DNA from: Discostella pseudostelligera
Taxonomy: Eukaryota > Bacillariophyta > Thalassiosirophyceae > Thalassiosirales > Thalassiosiraceae
Length of the DNA: 18,456 bases
Direction of reading: 5' to 3'
Assembly: GCA_036940085.1 (NCBI GenBank)
Contig: JALLBK010000195.1
Span: 1 to 18,456 of the forward strand
The position numbers and the translations under genes were made by a program. Within the stretch, counting starts at the first letter, position 1; each line of letters starts with the position of its first letter. Of this stretch, positions 16,770-18,456 are shown in pieces. The notes beneath the pieces are model-generated. The model saw only the letters and a program-made list of their open reading frames with translations. It was not told the DNA's origin and made no database searches.

Positions 16770-16856
16770 GCATCCACATACGTAGTGTCGACCGAATGGC
16801 ATTTAAAGATTGTAATTAGTATGCATATTTCCGATTACCATTGAACACATATTTAT

Positions 16857-17684
16857 CTACTGACTACGAAGAGCAGACTTTGCAATCATAGCAGCCACAT
16901 CACCGTAGCTCACCCCCTCCTTGTATGCCGATCCTACCCTCTTGGTATTATCTGCTGATGCAGCAAACGTCACAGAATCAGCCTCGATCTTCTCCACAAC
17001 CGACCTCTCATTCTCACTGCCAGATGCACCCTCTGCAGAAACTATGACAGTGGAAGCAAATGTCTGCAAAGATTCAGCATCCTTTAAGTCCAATGCAGCC
17101 AAAACCTTCGATAGTGGAGCCGATCGGTACGTCCTCGCCAACATTTGAATAATATTCGACCGGATTTGATTGGATGCACTGGAACCATTGACAGCATTAC
17201 TTAGCAACTTTCGATCGCTCGACACTACAGACTCCCCCTCACGAGCTCCATACTCGGGAATGCCCAATTTACGAAACTCTGGCCAAAAGTCCGCAAACTG
17301 ACATGCCTCCAGCAACTCGGCGCAGTGCACCAATGTCGCACAGGGTTCCATCGATTGAACACGCTCGGGGATCAAACACATGAGTGCCATAAAATCTGTA
17401 TCAGGAAATCGCAGCAATGCCAAGAAGGCAGTGAGTGCCGTGAGAGTAATGCCCGTCTCCCCCCCCTCCAAATTTGGAAAGAATTGATAGAGTTTGATTA
17501 ATGTCCGGTTGGCATCGAAGCAGTATTGAACGTCGGGGCTTTCGGATGCCACGAGTGTGGAGGCTACGGCGGACACTTGGGCACGGACGTAGTCCTCGAG
17601 ACGGGGTGTCATCTGAGCGGATATTACCGACTCGGATAGCATGGTTTTGATTTCGCTGTGAGAGAGAGCGGTGGCGGACGTCAT
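16857..17684 (-). CDS. EIF3K: Eukaryotic translation initiation factor 3 subunit K
   Basis: Subunit of the eIF3 complex, which binds the 40S ribosome and recruits mRNA and initiator tRNA in the cytosol. The 275-aa product shows the family's HAM/PCI-like layout: LEDYVRAQV (29-37), FDANRTLIKLYQFFP (56-70), FPDTDFMALMCLIPE (93-107), AELLEACQFADFW (122-134) and, near the end, VVEKIEADSV (229-238), each with a clear counterpart in human eIF3k. It is longer than the animal protein (about 218 aa) because of an insertion at about 141-175 and a C-terminal tail of about 30 residues. The frame stays open upstream to an ATG at 17867, but those residues are Pro/His-rich and not conserved. Three clustered ATGs (17696, 17690, 17684) compete; 17684 has the best context (ACCATGA). 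The stop is 87 bp from the TGS1 stop, so 3' ends may overlap. Confidence 0.88.
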   Translation of the reverse strand: MTSATALSHSEIKTMLSESVISAQMTPRLEDYVRAQVSAVASTLVASESPDVQYCFDANRTLIKLYQFFPNLEGGETGITLTALTAFLALLRFPDTDFMALMCLIPERVQSMEPCATLVHCAELLEACQFADFWPEFRKLGIPEYGAREGESVVSSDRKLLSNAVNGSSASNQIRSNIIQMLARTYRSAPLSKVLAALDLKDAESLQTFASTVIVSAEGASGSENERSVVEKIEADSVTFAASADNTKRVGSAYKEGVSYGDVAAMIAKSALRSQ

Positions 17685-17803
17685 GGTCATGAGCATGAGA
17701 GGTATTGAAAAAGTGTGATGGTGGACAGTGGCAGTGGGCAATGGATGCTGGATACGGGAGCTTGTTGCTTTTTGCTTGTGTGGTGGTGGTGCAGTGGGCA
17801 GGT

Positions 17804-17813
17804 GCCACGTGGC
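17804..17813. promoter_or_regulatory. GCCACGTGGC palindrome (G-box) upstream of eIF3k
   Basis: A perfect 10-bp palindrome containing CCACGTGG lies about 120 bp before the chosen eIF3k start. CACGTG is a bZIP/bHLH core. The same 8-mer occurs before adenosine kinase. If the longer 17867 start were used, this would be coding, which is a further reason to doubt that start. Confidence 0.35.
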
Positions 17814-17926
17814 TGTGTGGCGGGGAGAGGTTAGCGGAGAGAAGGACAGACCAAGTAATTTCGGCAAGGGTTTTGTTTTGGAAGAGGTGATTGAATCTTC
17901 AGTGATAGAGGAGTAAGAACAACATC

Positions 17927-18277
17927 GCCTCTAGTAAAAACATTTCCAACCCAAGAAAGTGTCTCCTTGGCAACCATGCTGTATCTAAGCTACCCAGAAT
18001 CTCTGTTAGTAGCCCTAAAGATGATATGGCAGGATGAATTTGCTTTAGAAAAGAGAATTTCTTTACTATACTACCTCATACTAGAGCTGCAACCTGCTAT
18101 GATGATACATGTCTTGGCTCTGTCTTGGGGGAACTCCTTGACACCACATCCAGGCCCACAGCATCGTCCTCTACTTAGGCCTTGGGCCTTGCTCAGGCCA
18201 CCTTATGACATGTTACAGCCAAGTGTGTGCCAGCAATGGCCTGAGCCAAGAATGCTACACATTGATGTATTCACTAT
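17927..18277. other. CpG-depleted region with no recognisable gene
   Basis: Only one CpG (18165) occurs in these 351 bases, although flanking DNA has many. The sequence is AT-richer at the left (aaaagagaatttctttactat) and contains GGCC/TTGGGCC-type short repeats around 18175-18200. An open frame starts at 17967 and runs into the minisatellite, but its translation looks like low-complexity sequence and no family is recognised. Possibly decayed repetitive DNA. Confidence 0.45.
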
Positions 18278-18452
18278 CTGCACCTCTGCACCTGCACCAG
18301 CACCTCCTCTGCACCCGCACCTGCACCTGCACCTACAGCTACACCTTTGCACCTCTGCACCTGCACATCTGCACCTCAGCACAACAACCTGTGCACCTCC
18401 GTACCTGCACCTATACACCTCTGCCCCTCTGCAACTGCACCTGCACCTCTGA
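18278..18452 (+). repeat. Degenerate TGCACC-type minisatellite, continuing to the window edge
   Basis: From CTGCACCTCTGCACC at 18278 to the end, the sequence is built of imperfect hexamers and near-hexamers of TGCACC/CTGCAC/CAGCAC with insertions such as CTCC and TCTGCC. Copies are degenerate rather than perfect. Only two CpGs occur (18316, 18400). On the plus strand it can be read as a Leu/His/Pro/Thr-rich peptide, which I regard as a by-product of the repeat. Confidence 0.8.
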
Positions 18453-18456
18453 ATCT

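Noticed and set aside
17685..17867. 61-residue N-terminal extension of eIF3k from the ATG at 17867
   Set aside because: Pro/His/Thr-rich, not conserved in the family, contains a G-box palindrome, and a better-context ATG is at 17684.
17967..18452. 161-codon plus-strand open frame at the right end
   Set aside because: Its second half is the translated minisatellite and the first half shows no family features; CpG depletion points to repeat-derived DNA.
1..18456. CRISPR array, rRNA, tRNA, prokaryotic operon or defence system
   Set aside because: I found no regularly spaced repeats with spacers, no cloverleaf-like tRNA pattern I could support, no rRNA-like sequence, and the genes are intron-containing eukaryotic housekeeping or orphan genes.

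Overview
The window looks like nuclear DNA of a microalga, most probably a diatom or close stramenopile relative. The reasons are short GT-AG introns (about 74-97 nt, one of 165 nt), compactly packed genes on both strands without operon structure, typical eukaryotic proteins (eIF3k, trimethylguanosine synthase, adenosine kinase), and a signal-peptide-plus-Phe presequence of the kind used for import into complex red-type plastids. The assignment comes from gene content and style, not from a search.

Layout, left to right. (1) The 5' end of an Asp/Ser-rich minus-strand gene runs off the left edge (1-396). (2) A short divergent promoter leads to a three-exon prolyl 4-hydroxylase on the plus strand (737-2385). 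(3) A nine-exon plus-strand gene follows (2852-6283). It encodes a patatin/PNPLA8-type calcium-independent phospholipase A2 of 927 residues with a plastid-like presequence. (4) Adenosine kinase follows, two exons, plus strand (6969-8171). (5) Two large intronless minus-strand genes with no recognised family come next: a 451-aa coiled-coil protein (8452-9807) and a 1208-aa multi-pass membrane protein (10230-13856). (6) A 939-bp divergent spacer holds a perfect 72-bp direct repeat beside an undetermined base. (7) Trimethylguanosine synthase (14796-16769, plus) and eIF3k (16857-17684, minus) are arranged tail to tail. (8) The right end (about 17927-18456) is strongly CpG-poor and passes into a TGCACC-type minisatellite.

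The genes do not form one pathway. Adenosine kinase, TGS1 and eIF3k are housekeeping nucleotide/RNA/translation genes. The phospholipase and hydroxylase act in membrane lipid and secretory-protein modification. The clearest shared features are regulatory: TTCCCGCC (E2F-like) octamers, sometimes clustered, lie upstream of the phospholipase, the coiled-coil gene and TGS1, while CCACGTGG palindromes lie upstream of adenosine kinase and eIF3k.

I see no defence island, CRISPR array, rRNA, tRNA or intact mobile element. The items most worth follow-up are the two orphan proteins, the plastid-type leader on the phospholipase, the His/Cys-rich N-terminus of TGS1, the E2F-like clusters, the 72-bp repeat and the CpG-depleted right end. 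Exon structures were derived by hand from splice signals, frame continuity and remembered family conservation; none is supported by transcript data here.
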